A stretch of 64,000 nt of DNA, taken from positions 28,267,029 through 28,331,028 of the forward strand of contig OX467083.1 of the NCBI GenBank assembly GCA_950106755.1, written 5' to 3'. The stretch comes from Climacium dendroides. Its lineage: Eukaryota > Streptophyta > Bryopsida > Hypnales > Climaciaceae. The position numbers and the translations under genes are program-made. Shown here one piece after another: positions 36,279-49,961 of the stretch. Below the pieces are notes generated by a model. That model ran no database searches, had not been told where the DNA came from, and was given only the letters and a program-made list of their open reading frames with translations. Positions within the stretch are counted from its first letter, which is position 1. The number at the start of each line of letters is the position of its first letter.

Positions 36279-37392
36279 TCACTTCTTCGCTTTCTTCGCA
36301 GAAGCTTTCGCCGAGGGAGACTTCGCCGCAGACTTCGGCGCCTTCGCCTTCACGGTCTTCGGACCCTTCTTCGGCGTCACCATCTTGCGCACAGTCGGAG
36401 GCTTCCGACCTGCCGCGGGCTTCTTCGCCGCCACCGCGGGAGCGGCCTTCTTCGCGGGAGCTGCAGCTTTCGCCTTCTTCACCACTGGGGCCGTCTTCTT
36501 CGCAGGAGCCGCAACTTTGGCTTTCTTAGCTGGGGGCGCACTCGTCTTACCCACGGCCTTGCGCTTCGCCACCGTAGCGGGCTTCGCCACCTTAGTCGCC
36601 TTCGCACCAGCGACCTTGGACTTGGCAACAGTCGTCCCGGCACTCTTGCTCTTCACTCGACCGGCAGGCGACGGCTTCTTGACGACCTTCGCCTTCGGCG
36701 CCACCTTCGCGGCTGCTTTGGGAGCACTGGGAGCCTTGGCCACCTTGGCGGGCTTCTTCAGCTCGTCGGACAGCTTGAACGAGTTCTTCACCTTCACCAG
36801 CTTCCCCGCCTTCGTCAAGTTCCGCAATTGGACCGTCAGCATCTTCTTGAAGTTCGGGGGCAGACTAGTTTTGTACTTGTCCTCCAAGTACTTCGCGATG
36901 GCATACGCGCTAGAACCCGTTCGCTCCTTCAGTGCGCCGATCGCCTCCACCACCATCTGCCACCATCCACAACGTCAAAATTCATCACCGCAAACGTCAT
37001 CCAAGATGACAACCCTCGAAGCCCTTCCTACTATACGAAAGAACCACGACCACATTGATACCCATAACCACAGAAAACAACCCCCAACCAGCAAAGTTAT
37101 CAAGAAACATATACATTCGCGAAGAGCACGACACCCGGACTGAAGCACTTACCACGAGGTAGGACGGGTGCAACGCCTGTGCCTTGGGAGCCTTCGGTTT
37201 CGCCACCTTCTCCTTCGGAACCTTCACAGCCTTTTCCTTGGGAACCTTCACCGCCTTCGGCTTCTTCTCCACGGGGGTCTTGGCCACCCTAGAACTCCTC
37301 ACCTTCGCAGGCTTCTCGTCCGCCTTCACTTCCTCCACGGACTCATCAGCAGGCACGGGGTCGACCACAGGGGTGGAGTCGGAAGCGGCCAT
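36279..37392 (-). CDS. Linker histone H1
   Basis: Two exons on the minus strand: 37392-37153 (ATG, 80 codons) and 36956-36279 (225 codons plus TGA), with a GTAAGT donor and a GGTGGCAG acceptor in phase 0, giving about 305 residues. The N-terminal tail is acidic then lysine/proline-rich. The winged-helix globular domain starts at HPSYLV in exon 1 and continues with GSSAYAIAKYLEDKYK, LTVQLRNLTKAGKLV and NSFKLSDE. The long C-terminal tail is made of Lys/Ala/Pro repeats (KKA, PAKK, AAAP types). It binds linker DNA at the nucleosome entry/exit site and compacts chromatin. The intron inside the start of the globular domain and the tail composition fit plant H1. GC content is far above its surroundings. 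No damage was seen. The antisense frames are mirror ORFs of the biased codons. Confidence 0.95.
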
Positions 37393-37687
37393 AACAACAA
37401 CACACGAATACCAACAACAAACCCTAAAACCAAACCCTGAAACTGGCTCAGACAGCAAAGGCACCGGGAAACAGTTCCCGCAGACCACAAGAGACAGAAG
37501 TGAAATCCACACACAATTCAAACCTCAAGCATGCACAAAACAAACCCACGCTATCAACAACCACGGAAACCTGGAAACCCGTCCACAGAAACGCGCCCAA
37601 CCACGAGAAACAGACTCCAAGAAGGAGTGGGTAGCAGAATCACAAAAGCGCAGAGCCGACAATCAATCAATGGACTGTGAGCAACTG

Positions 37688-37694
37688 TATATAT
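37688..37694 (-). promoter_or_regulatory. Probable TATA box of histone H1
   Basis: Minus strand GCATATATACAG, about 295 bases upstream of the H1 ATG, leaving a 5' leader of roughly 260 bases. The upstream side (37700-37772) carries runs of GAGC repeats in a GC-rich stretch. Confidence 0.55.
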
Positions 37695-37799
37695 GCAGCA
37701 AGCGAGCGAGCGAGCGACCACCGAGGCGAGAGCAGCAAACGAGGGGTAAGCTGAGCGAGCGAGCGAGCGCGAGGGCGATGGTGAGGAATGGGGTTAGGA

Positions 37800-40700
37800 G
37801 GAGCGTCTCCCGAGACAAGGACTGCAGGCACATAGGCACGCCAGTCTTCCCTTTCCCGCTCCCGCCCTCCCTTTGCTAGATTTGAATTGCGCGCGTACTC
37901 CCGCATTTGAATTTCTCGATCCCCAGCCGCTGGAATGTCCTGGTCGCAAGGATCAAGCGACAGGTACCCCTCTTTGCGAGCACGGCGTTCCTCACCCTGA
38001 GAACGTGGCATCTCTACGCTCCCGTAACACGTCTTGTCCAAGCACATGGGTACAACCTCTTCCAACGAAAGCCCCCTTGTCACATTCATATGAATTTTCA
38101 TGTTTGGACTTCGGTACCATATTAGGTGAGATTTTTGTATGAACTTCTTCAAATTCTAATAACTTCAATTTATTAAAATAAAAAATTATATATAGAGATA
38201 TTTTTTTATAAAACTATAATTTTTTTGAAGTTGGAAGTTTCAAAAAGGACACTACAATTGCCAATCATCGTGAAAGTAGTATGTAATGCAACATTGCAAT
38301 GAAAGTCATGTAAATGTCATATGACAATTACAAAAGTTCTTTTTAGATGTATAATTTTAGGTTTATATGCACCAAATATCATAGTGCAATTAGTGTAGGC
38401 AACAACTTTGTTATTGTTTTCAGAAGATAAAGAAAAACAAACTAAGAGCATCCTATATGTATTAAAATTGACCCAACAAAGTCATTATTAACTAGTGTTT
38501 GCAATGAAATTAAAATTTGAAAGTACAACATTGGAAGTGCATCGAAAATTACTTAAGCCCTACAATCCCAAAGTTCCTATGGGGAATTCTTAGGATTTTA
38601 GGTAGGTTTGTGTAATCTCAATTTTTGACATGATTTTTAAAATTTTATTTGAAAATAAGAAAATCAAATCAGCTTTCTGGAAATATAATTTTTATTTCAA
38701 TAGTTATGCCACCATAAGTCCAAAAAACAACTTGAGGGATAGCCCCCCCTAAAATTGCAAAAGATTGAATTGTTTTAATTTTTAATTTTATTCTCAAAAG
38801 ATTATATTTTTTTCCTATATTTTAAGCTTTAATTCATTCTATTTTGACTAGTGATGAGAAAGCTATGGACAATTTTTGTTTTGGGGGGCAATCTAAACAT
38901 TTTCTTGAAAAAATAAATTATAGAATTCATTTTTGAATGCAATTTTTAAAACATCTATACTATCAAAGTTTCTGAAATTTTTCCACACATTTTTATACCA
39001 GTGTATACAAGATCCTATGGTTAGATATATAAGAAAAACAATTTTTAAAGTTTTTTTCTTTGCAATAGAAGTGGCAATTTTGAGTAGATTTTGATGATAA
39101 AAAGGCCTTGGGACTTCAGGGATTAATATGGATATAAAGTATGTTGATTTGCATATTGCATAACTAAAATAAAGCCCATTAAAGTATGTTCAAAAGACAA
39201 AATTGTAGAAGCTACAACAAATCAAGTTTAAAAAGAAATCATGCAAATGGCACTGAAAATGTGGTGTGCCATGTGCATGTTTTTTGTTTTTTTTATCATT
39301 GTTAGTCGTACTTGGAAAATTTAGATTGGCAAGATATAGGGGCATTGTTTCTTTGACAATAAATTATTTTTTGCCCTACCTGAGTAACTCAATATTTTGC
39401 CCTCTAAAATTGGAAGTGTCCATTTTGATAAGCCCAAATGCAATGGCTCTAGTTGTGTTTAGATTTTCTAAGGATAAAATTTCAAAATGTGTGCATTCCA
39501 TTTTTAACATAAATATTTCATTATATGTAATTTAAAAAATGATTCTAAATCCTTAGAGCAAGTTGTATCCTCTATGACCACGGTTTTAGGGCATGGGGTT
39601 TAAGTTTCAACAAAATAATTATATTCACCAATGTTAACAATTGAGAGCATTTCAAGATCCCATAATTTCCTAGTACTTAGGCTTATTTGTATGAAATCCA
39701 TCAATTTAAAAAAAATAGGGAAACTTTTAATTGTACATAATGCAACTAAAAGAGAATTTTCACAAGAGATTTCTAAACCTAGATTCACCAAGGAATTTTA
39801 AAATGTCACTACATTACATTAATCTTCTTGAAGCAACTTCTAAAATAGGATTTAGAGATCTTGGGACCAAGGGTAACTCTAGCAATTACTATATCCTAAA
39901 AATGGTGAGCTTTTCCACCACATCAACCCTTGGGCTCAATAAAATCCCTATTATTGGATTTGGAATGGAAAAGCGACCCCTAGTAAATGTTTCAACACCC
40001 ATCCCTGATATTCAAACATGCACTACCACGTTCTAAGGTTTACATCAAATTTATACTATTTGTGTGCCTAGGCATTGTTCATTTAGACTTCCAAGCAATG
40101 AATCTTTTTTAAGTGTCTATTGGATGTGTTCTTGAAAGATAGACCAACAAACATGACATAAAACACAATTTTTAGTCAAATGGCCAAATGAACTTTTTAG
40201 GACAAAAATTCATAGTTTAAGTTTATTAATTTTACTCTAAATATCAGTTCATGCCATTTTCAAAAATATAAAATTCATGGAAATTTGACATTCTTAGCAA
40301 AAGTTATGACGTGATGAAGTTTAGCCTTTATACAACCATTCAAACTTCATTCATCATTTTCTATTGATTCCTAAATTCAATTTGACTTGACATTTTTTCT
40401 ACAATCTTAAGTAGATATTCACTATCTAAATCCTAAGTTTGGACTTAAATGGATGGATTTTATTTAAGTTCATCCACTCTTCATTCCAAACTTCTTCAAT
40501 CAATATTCTCTATGTTTTTAAGTATTTTTCAAAGTTTTATTTAGCTTTAGACATCTATAGTCTTCTTCTATGAGATTCTAAATGATCTACGTTTCTTTTT
40601 TGACTATTTTTAAAGTGTTTGGAAACCTTTGGACTTATTCTACAAATTTTTAAGATTAAACTTAAAAATAAATTTAACTTTAGTGGTTTGAATCTAACTT

Positions 40701-41166
40701 ATAGTTTGGCTAAGGTTTTAAGTTGCTAATTAAATAAATTAAAGGAAAGGAGGAGGATTTAGTAACTTACTTCATTTATGAAGTGATTAAAGACACCTTC
40801 AAATCCATTTTCATTTGCCATTTTTGCCTTCCAATGAATTTTGCTCACCACTTAATGTTTTTGGATTTTTGATACAAAGTGTGAAGTTACACTACTTTCA
40901 ATTCAATTCAAAGTTTTCCTTCCTTTCTTTTCTTTTGTTATTCTTCCTTTTCCTTCCAAGTCTATTCTATTCAATTATTGCTATTTTACTAATTATTTTG
41001 AAATAGTCTATTTGTTCCAAATTTCAAGAAAATAATTGACAATATAAGATTCTTCCCTCCTATTCAAGTCGATAATTTCCTTGTCCAAATTCTAATGGCT
41101 ACCTAGCTTCCTTGGAGATTTCTACTTAATCTTTTTTTTATTGCTAACCTCCCTATACTAATTGCT
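37800..41166. other. Gene-free region upstream of H1
   Basis: The first 300 bases are GC-rich and probably belong to the H1 upstream region. The rest is AT-rich DNA without recognisable coding sequence. Confidence 0.5.
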
Positions 41167-41440
41167 ATAATGGCACATTTAACTATTTTTGGACTTTTGA
41201 AAGTCCAAAATTAATATTGGTCATCCAAAGAAAAAAAATTGATCATCCAAAGATAATGCAAAACATCGAGTGATCAATGCAAAACATCGAGAGATCAATG
41301 CAAAACATCGAGAGATCAATGCAAAACATCGGGAGATCTACAAAAACATCGAGAGATCTCTTGATGTTATTATGCAAAATCTCATGACGTTTTGTCCAGA
41401 ATTCAGTGAATAGTCCAAAAATAGTTAAATGTGGCATTAT
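41167..41440. mobile_element. MITE with TIR ATAATGGCACATTTAACTAT and internal 21-bp satellite
   Basis: Ends ATAATGGCACATTTAACTAT and its near inverse (ATAGTTAAATGTGGCATTAT). The interior holds about five copies of a 21-bp unit, ATCGAGAGATCAATGCAAAAC, at about 41245-41355. There is no ORF of its own. Confidence 0.75.
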
Positions 41441-41445
41441 AAGAG

Positions 41446-41642
41446 AAGGTGTTTTAAGTGAGTTTTTAAATATAGTTTTAGATATAAGATTATAAGTGAT
41501 GACCTTTAAGGAGATTTTTAGTGAAATTTTACTATAAACACGTGTATAATTTTTACTAAGTTTTTACTAAAAATCTCCTTAAAGATCATTATTTATAATC
41601 TTATGTCTAAGATTATACTTAAAAACTCACTTAAAATACCTT
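41446..41642. mobile_element. Second inverted-repeat MITE, adjacent
   Basis: Starts AAGGTGTTTTAAGTGAGTTT and ends in its inverse with few mismatches. Arms of about 85 bp include AAGGAGATTTTTAGT/ACTAAAAATCTCCTT. It begins 5 bases after the preceding element. Confidence 0.8.
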
Positions 41643-41649
41643 TTTCTAT

Positions 41650-44560
41650 TGTAGTTAATCCAATACCGTGGTTCTTTCTCCTACCATCGCATCTATAGTC
41701 TCAATGTCTAAAAACTCTTCATTACTTTGGCAACGATGGATGTTATTGATCTTAGGTTCTTGATTGTTCACTAAGACCTTGAAATCTCCTACATTTTAAA
41801 TATGTTTGTGATTTTTTTTCTCTTTTCTAACTCTTTTCCCTCTAAACTTTTAAAACTTCTCTTATTAGACCCCAATGTTTAAAATATAGGCTTACTGAAA
41901 TATGAACTAGACTTGCTTCATACATTTGACTTGCTTATGCACTAGACCCTACTCTCAAGCTTGATTTAGCTTGTAGCACCAATGTCATTGGCCGCCACTT
42001 ATCCCGGTCAACACCTCATTTTTGCTTTTTCAGACGTGTTGTTCCCCTCCTCTTTGTTGGGCTGGTTGCCTACTTTGAAATCTAGATATTAGAATGTTGG
42101 AATAATTATATATTTTTTTTCTTCCCTATGGGGCTAACTAAAAGATTGTTAAAAATTGGAATCTTAGAGATGGAATTAACTTTAGGCCACTAAATTTTGG
42201 AACTAAACTTTGGTACTAAGAACCCATGTTTTAGAACTAAACTTTAGAAGTCAAATGTGGAATTCAAGCTTGGATAAACTTGGCTATTTTTTGAGAATTT
42301 TGGAAGTTTTTTTGTTCTACATTAAGGGGGTCAAAGCTTCATTGTCTTAGGGGTGCTGGAAATATTTTTACATAACTAAGACTTTAAGGATTTAAAGCTT
42401 AGCCACTATTTTAAACTTTAACATAAAATCTAGATACTTCAAAGACAAACAAAGTTCAAAGCTTTGTTGCCTTGGGGTGTTTTTGTCAATACTTCTAACA
42501 AATCAAGACTTAGAAGTTCAAAGCTTTGCTATTTGTATAGGAAATAAGTCACCTATAAATAAATTTAAGCAAAGAACATGTGGCACAAAATAATTAGTGT
42601 ACACAAATTAGTACAAATAAGTACACAACACATGGTACAACACAAATTAGTACAAATGGGTCAATACAATTAAGTTAGTGTATAAGGTAGATCACCTATT
42701 ATTATACAAATTTATATTTTGGATACTTTGAAGAAGCTATTTGTTAGCTTCCATATTTTTCAAAGATTGAAAAGTTTGAGAGAAGTCAATTGCAAAAAAA
42801 TGAAAATATTCTAAAAAAAAATGAATTTTCTATGATTTTTCAAAGCTAAAATGTTAAAGTGTGGATAGACTTTTGTTGAAGCATAGGTAGGCATTTGTTA
42901 AAGTGTGGATTGATGTGTCCGCTCCCCAAGTGCATTGCCATTATGATAAAAGGTTGCTAAGATTGTGGTGATGGATGGACTACTTATGCAAATGAAAGTT
43001 TTTTGTAGGTGGCAAACTTGGGTGGATGGTGGTATTGGCAACGACGCTAGCGTGCGAGCCTAGAGCGGCGAGCTTGTGAGCGCGAGCATGGAGCTTGTGA
43101 GCCTAGAGCCCCCAATTTATTTTTTGGGACAAACTTTAAAAAAAAAAAAATTTGTCCCAAGTGTTTCCAAAAATAGATGAAAATTTACTAAATATAGTAA
43201 GTTTTGGGACCTATGACCACTTTCCCTATGACCGTGGATTTCCAAAAAAAAATTCTTGCTTTAAAAATTTCCATTTCCTGTAATGAAAAAGCCGTTAAAA
43301 ATTGTTGCTAGTTCAACACATTCATCACCCATTGCAAGTGCTCCTTTTTATACAATTATAAATTATTGATAGAATACTGTATAATAATTTAGCAAAAACA
43401 ATACTCACAAAAATAATGGTGGGTTTCATATAGCCTCCACTGTAGGGGTTCTACATCAACTCTAAATACTAAGCTCAATTTAGGGATCACACCATCTAGC
43501 ATAAGTTTAGGCCTCACGGGATTCGAACCCGGGCCTTCAGCTTAACAACTTCAAGTCTCATGAACTTCTCGCAAATATACCCCAACCTAAAGGAGTGATC
43601 ACTTTAATTGAAAAACAAAATATAAAATAAAGTTTAGGGTTCATGCCCGAAACAAACATGAATGAAACAAATGAAGAAGATAAATTTCAGAAGATAAATT
43701 TTAAAAACTGAATTTAGAGAAACAATTAACAAGTGGAATATAATGAAAATAGATAAAAGAAGTTCAAGGGGATAAAATTTGAAGAAAAAAGAGAAAAAAA
43801 AATGGGAAAAAAATGTGGAAGATGTCTTCCACAATAACATAAATAGTAATGGGAAAAAATATAGAAAGTAATATAGAAACATAAAAAAAATAATGGACTA
43901 CAATGGCAAAATAATGGGAGAAATATGGAACAAAATGGACGAAAAGTAGAATTAGAATGTACATAAATGAAAATAACCAAAATACTAAAGGAAAATAAAA
44001 TGGCATTCGATTTAGGAGGAAAGAATCCTTCCATGTCAGTACGAAACTCAATACATTGTTCACTCATTACAGAATGTCATGGACTTCTTGCCAATATATC
44101 CCAAACTAGGAGAGTAATCACTACTCTAAAAAAATGGGGGGTGGAAGATGTCCTTTAGGAAAATATAAATCGTACGAGAAAAATGTAAAAGAAATCAAGA
44201 AGCATTCATAAAAAAATTTGAAAGATAACATAAACAAAGGAAACAAATTTGAAAAACTAAAAAAAATGAACTACAATTGCAAAAAAGAAAAAAAAGAAAG
44301 AAAAAGGTAATTTTTTGAAAACTAAAAACAAAAAACAAAAAAAAATTTCATGATCATGTATTTGTTATTGAAGTAGGGATCACTGATGCAAGTCTTGGCC
44401 ATTCATACCTTCTCAATTTTGAACATATAAATAATGATCCATACTTGAAACTTCATGAATGCATAAACCATTTCTATTTCAAACTCTTCAAAGCATTTCA
44501 AAGCAGTCTAATTGTAAATTAATACAATATGATCAAGTACATATAAAAATGATGTTATGC
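41650..44560. other. Gene-free AT- and purine-rich DNA
   Basis: No supported gene. 43.6-44.35 kb is strongly A-rich on the plus strand, which produces long hydrophobic antisense ORFs that are not credible genes. A repeated AGCTTGTGAGC motif occurs near 43070-43105. Confidence 0.5.
43511..43592 (-). repeat. tRNA-like fragment / possible SINE head
   Basis: Minus-strand GGGTTCGAATCC (43519-43530) is a good pol III B box / T-loop, flanked by pairing CCCGG and CCGTG sequences. The upstream half does not give a complete cloverleaf. A diverged copy of the neighbouring sequence (TCATGGACTTCTTGCC) is at about 44078. It is probably a tRNA-derived repeat, not a working tRNA. Confidence 0.35.
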
Positions 44561-45514
44561 CTATTCCGGAACAGTGATGATCCTTGCTCGAACTAGAAGA
44601 AACTTCAACTCATTGAAGCTGTAAGTAGGTGCGTGAATGAACTTGTCATCATGAATGTCCACTTTGCAGAAGTATCGGTATAGGTAATACAAATGTTTAC
44701 AATTCACATATTGCTGACGACCACCAATAGTAGAAACAGACATATTTACAAAGTCCGGGCATGTGCAAGTTGGAAACATACCCATTGTAATTCGATAAAC
44801 ATGTCTATCAAGGTCTGTTCCGGTCTCTAGCGACACAATAGCACCTAGTCCCGGGAAAGGAAGCAACGACACACCAATTATTTGGCCTTTGATGTTGCCA
44901 GCACTCTTCCACTTATTTCGTTGTTCCGTTGTTGGTGTATTTGTAATTCGCCGTATACTTCAGTTGTTTCTAACCATCAGATACACATCTGCATTCTCTG
45001 GTGTTGGTTGATCATACAACATACTTTCAAATATCTTCGACATGCTGAAGAGTCAACGTGGCGACAAAATAGGACGTTCTTGGAGACGAAAACTTGCATG
45101 TTGTAGCAACAATGTTTCATCTCGATTGAGGTTTGTCCCCGTCAAAACAGGCCATACTTCTAGCACTTCGGGCCAATCTATAACCCACTTGCGCTTGGTT
45201 CCTTTCACACAACGTTCAATGTCATCCCCACAGAACCAAAAATTTGCTTGTACCTCTCGCTTACTCCCATAATCTTCTTTTCTCCCACGATAAGTAGAAG
45301 CTGGTGTTCCATTTCGCCTCCTTGCAATTTTTGCAGTGCACTTGATATTTGACCTATATTGTTGAGCTTGACACTTTGCATTTGATTTGTAACTGATCCT
45401 TGTAATGTGCCACTTTGATGTATCATAGTCACTTTCAAATGCATTTGTCACATGTTATGAATTGCTTACCTCTGGCTGTTTCCCCTTACTTTGCATAGAC
45501 ATTGTTGGGGCCAT

Positions 45515-47809
45515 CACTACAACAAAAGCAGTGTTTTATGACTGCAAAATATGACTGCAGTGAGTCGTAAAATAAAAAAATATGACTCACGCAGAAATCA
45601 CTATAGATGACTCGGAATATGACTGACTCCAATCGTTTAAAAGCAGTCGCTTCAGACATCAGTCATATTGGTAGTCATATGGGTTGAGGGGTATAAATAT
45701 CCATTTTTAGCCATAGTATGTCAACTAGGCGTATACTTTGACTATCATAGGGGGATTTTGACTTTTTCTTAGATTGCCTAGGCAAATAAAAAAATCCTAC
45801 GTGAAATACGACTATGTCAAGTCATATTTTTTGATGATGTGGAATATGACTGCGATGGGTCATATTTTTGATGACGTGGAATATGACTGCGATGGGTTAT
45901 ATTTTTGATGATGTGGAATATGACTGTGGTGAGTTATATTTTTTGATGATGTAGAATATGACTATGGTGAGTCATATTTTTTGATGACATGGAATATGAC
46001 TGTGGTGAGTCATATTTTTTGATGACATAGAATATGATTGTGGTTAGTCATATTTTGCAGTAACATGAATATGACTGCGGACAGTCATATTTTGTAGTAA
46101 CATGAAATATGACTGCAATGAGTTATATTTTTTGGTTACATGGAATATAATTAGGGTGAGTCATATTTTGCAATAATGTGGAATATGACTGCAGTGAGTC
46201 ATATTCTTGTTAATGTGAAAAATGATTCTAATGAGTCATATTTTTGAATGATGTAGAATACGACTCTCGTCAGTGATATTATTAATTACAATCACATTTT
46301 TAATGCATTTTAAATGGATATGATATGTAACTATCATACATCAAGATGATTTGACAATTGAATAAAAAGTCTCATGCAATTAAAAATGAATACATAATAT
46401 ATGATTTTAGAGATGTATGAGAGATAATCATATTAAAGAAGGAAAATGCAAGAACAAATACAACTATCTTCATTGACATTTATTAGTCATTAATACAAAA
46501 TATATATATCACAATGAATCATTCACACAATCCAATAAGGCCTACAATCCTTACAATAATGTGAAGATGCCTTCATTGGGTTGAAAGTAGCCTCCAATGT
46601 CTTTGTTTCAACTTTTGGTGCCTGCATATACAATTAAAGAAATGAGAGGTTAATTTTTAGTGATTGAACAACAAAGCTCAACCTTCAAAGGCTTATAACA
46701 ACACAAAATATGTAGCTCAAGTTTAGGATAGGAAGAATAAGATTGATGATGGCCTAAACAAGAAAAAAAAGATAAGTATTAATAAATAACAAGAAGTAAA
46801 AGTTAAGATGCAACAAGAAATAAGAAGCAACAACTAAGCAACAACTAAGACACATCAAGAAATAAGAAACAACAACTAAGATACAACAAGAAACAAGAAA
46901 TAACAACTAAAATACAACAAAAAATAAGAAACAACAACTAAAACGCAAGAAGAAACACAAAACAAGAAACAACAACTAAGACACAACATAAAGTAACAAT
47001 TAAGGCACAAGAGGAAATAAGAAGCAACAACTAAGATACAAGAAAAAACAAAAAGCACCAACTAAGACATAACAAGAAACAACAAGAAATGAGAGTGTAG
47101 ATGCAACAAGAAAAAATAAGAAGCAAGAACTACAAAATAAGAACTAAAAAGAAGAAAGAGTTCAAATGCAAGAGTTCAAATGCAAGAGAAAAAAAGAATT
47201 TAGATGCAACAATAAGAAGCAAGAAACATGAAGTAAAGAACAACAAGAAACAAGAGTTGAGATGCAACAAAAAGCAACAACAAATGAGAGCTAAGAGACA
47301 ATAGAAGGTAAGGAAGAAGAACCACAAGAAGTGACGGCTAAGGTTTCAAAATCCTAAAAAGTGGCGGCTAGGGTTCTAAAACTCTAAAAAAATAATGGCT
47401 AGGATCTCAAAACACTAAAAAAGTGGTGACTAGGATTCAAAATCTGAAAAAGTAGGTGACTAGGATTTCAAAATTTTAAATGATGGCTTATTTATATATT
47501 TTTTAGAATTTCCCGTATTTATCTTGAATTGCCCAAAACAAAAAAAAATTCACTACTATGAAAATATAATTGATAATATGACTCAACGTTCCCAAACATG
47601 TTCCCTACGTTCCCTATGAAGTACTTTGGTATTCCTAATGGCCGTATAGTATATACTTGTAAAGTACAAGGCGTAAAAATGACTGGTAGTCATATTTTGC
47701 AGTCATATTTTTCCCCAAAGTGTTGGCCTTCAAGAATATGACTGCAAGCAGTTGCTAGTCATCCTCAGTCATAATTCTGCAGTCATAAAACACTGCCATT
47801 GTTGTAGTG
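45515..47809. mobile_element. Non-autonomous CACTA element, 2,295 bp
   Basis: Both ends start CACTACAACAA and continue GCAGTGTTTTATGACTGCA. The target duplication is CAT (45512-45514 and 47810-47812). It sits in an exon of the minus-strand transposase; removing it restores the reading frame (...VRTRSNM|APTMSMQ). The interior has subterminal tandem repeats (45790-46270) and an A-rich CAACAAGAAA-type stretch (46790-47320), both non-coding. No transposase is present. Confidence 0.92.
45790..46270 (+). repeat. Tandem 37-39-bp repeats, subterminal in CACTA element
   Basis: About 12 diverging copies of GAATATGACTGCGATGGGTC followed by ATATTTTTTGATGATGTG. Subterminal repeats of this kind are binding sites for the element's own transposase proteins in known CACTA elements. 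Isolated copies also occur at the far right end (about 47690-47760). Confidence 0.8.
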
Positions 47810-48499
47810 CATATTGGATCTTGTTCGCACACGAGGGTGAGAGAAATTGATTTTATCTAGACGATGTGAATCTCCTGCATCGCCAATGGGAACATCCAAC
47901 TTCCTCTTTGTGCTCCCAAAAATCTTTTCTCCTTCCAAATGCGGTATGCGAGTTCCAACACCTTCAACTTCTGGTAATGTGTTAAGTGCCTCTACCATTT
48001 TTGGGGGGTCTCCACTTCGTCTTGCAGCTCTTAACTTCAACTCCCCTTTCGATGGACCAGAGTCACAAGAATGTCCTTTCAAATAAGATCGATAGTTTGT
48101 CATTTGCATCCATGCCTGAATACTATCATCGCAAGTGGCATCAAACAAATTGTTCCCTCAATTTCCGGACATTTGAAGCCATTTGTTATGAACCATTTCG
48201 GACAAATTGCATGAAGGCATCTCTGCCATCTCCTCCAAATTCAAATCCTCCAAATCCATCAAAAAATTGAAACATTTTTAATTAATGAATATCATAAATT
48301 CCGGTTAATAGCAATATTGATTTGCAACAAAATAAAATTCAAAAAATTCATTATAGACTAAGAACATTCCATATTAATATAAATAATATAAAATTTACTA
48401 CTCTACAAATGGGTATTGAAACAACTGCCTAACCTACTTGACTTCATCGACTTATAATCATTTATTTATGTTGTTCCAAATTACTTAAAAAACAATTCT

Positions 48500-48597
48500 A
48501 TGACCTAAAATGGGAGTACCGCTTGATGGTACCTCCATCACCGTCAGACATGACGGTGTTTTATGTACCATCAACCGGTACCCCCATTTTAGGTCAT
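48500..48597. repeat. 98-bp foldback element, copy 1
   Basis: Starts ATGACCTAAAATGGG and ends CCCATTTTAGGTCAT; nearly the whole 98 bp folds on itself. It belongs to a family with copies at 57136, 58803 and 60025 of identical length. It lies in an intron of the minus-strand transposase. Confidence 0.85.
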
Positions 48598-49961
48598 TGC
48601 AAGCTCCCAAAGAATAAATAGACATTCATATTGAAGTCTATGTTTCTTATGAATTCTTACTTTCAACTCATGCATGCATACTTTAAGCCCAAAATGAACA
48701 ATATCATTTCATGAAATTATAATATTGAAGAGAAAGTAAAATTGAACAATTCAAATAACATGAGCACTTACCATTTGCATGAATCCTCCCCATTGTCGAT
48801 ATCTAAAATGCCAAAATACAAGCCAGTGGTCCAAATGGTGAAGTGCATCTTCTATAGCTGCTCCAGATGATAACCACCATGATTGAATTGCAAGATAACA
48901 TGTCTCAGCCTCTTCCATAGTCTTCGAATCTTTATATTGCTTGTATAGTGTATTATGTTGATGTTGTAAGGCTTCCTTGATGTACTTTTGTGTGTGTTTC
49001 TGAAGAGAAGTACTCCAATGCAACAAGCAAGTCCATTCCCGATTCTCCATTTTCTCATGGGCCAAACCACTACCATAAACAATTCAAACTACATTCCAAT
49101 TGGCCATAGCGCCATCTGCCATAAAACCCTTACAGTTTGGATGATCAACTCTGTGTTTTGACATGACCGCATTCAAACACCGCCAAAATTGCACTTGAAT
49201 TTCTGTATCTTCGGATTGCATATTGCATGTTGAAATGGTCATCACTTTTTTTGTACTGTGGATCATATACATGGCAAGCTATTGTGGTCCACTCCTTTAC
49301 GTGCTTCACATGGTCAAACATCATCCACCCATTTTGAAGATCATCTCCGGGTTGCATGCACCTAATGAGGTCGACTCCACTTCCAGATCCTTTGGTGAGC
49401 ATCTTGAAAATGTACACCTTCTCCTTGCCTTGCCCAGGGAAGACGCTATCGTGTATAAATTCGAACTTTGACTCCTTCTTCATCATCATTATATTGTTGA
49501 TGACACCTCCTCGATTGTTTGAGCGAAATGAAGAGATCACGTTCCGTATATTTGGACTACTCAAATACTGAAAGTGATCCATAACCTCTTCAAGTTCCTC
49601 ACCTTTCAACATCTTCTTCTCTCCTTCTCCATTGTGAAATAGAAAGTTTGTTAAGAACTCTTTGCTAGTAGAAAGAGCTATTGCAGAGTTTGTTGTTTGT
49701 TGGTGTCTTTGCCACTTGCTCTGCAATGAGTTCACATATTTTTCTGCAGAATCTCTATATGCACCCTTTGCTACAGGGTGAGTATGATCTCCTAAGTGAA
49801 TAGCGGCCCTACTCATCTTCTGGTTATCACTGTACGTGTAATACATCCTAGCATCGCATGTATTAAGACAAATAGATGTTATTTTGCAGACCTTGCAAAC
49901 TAGAGTACAATCTTTAGGAGGACTATCTCCTACTGCAAAAAGAAAGGTTGTATAACTAGTT

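Noticed and set aside
36385..37879. Long plus-strand ORFs opposite histone H1
   Set aside because: They are mirror frames of Lys/Ala/Pro codons in the real minus-strand gene.
43511..43592. Functional tRNA gene
   Set aside because: Only the T-arm/B-box half is convincing; no complete cloverleaf or A box was found.
43634..44067. Hydrophobic minus-strand ORFs resembling membrane proteins
   Set aside because: They arise from A-rich plus-strand sequence; there are three overlapping frames, no homology and no splice context.
46876..47327. Lysine-rich and cysteine/leucine-rich ORFs
   Set aside because: Low-complexity CAACAAGAAA-type repeats inside the CACTA element.
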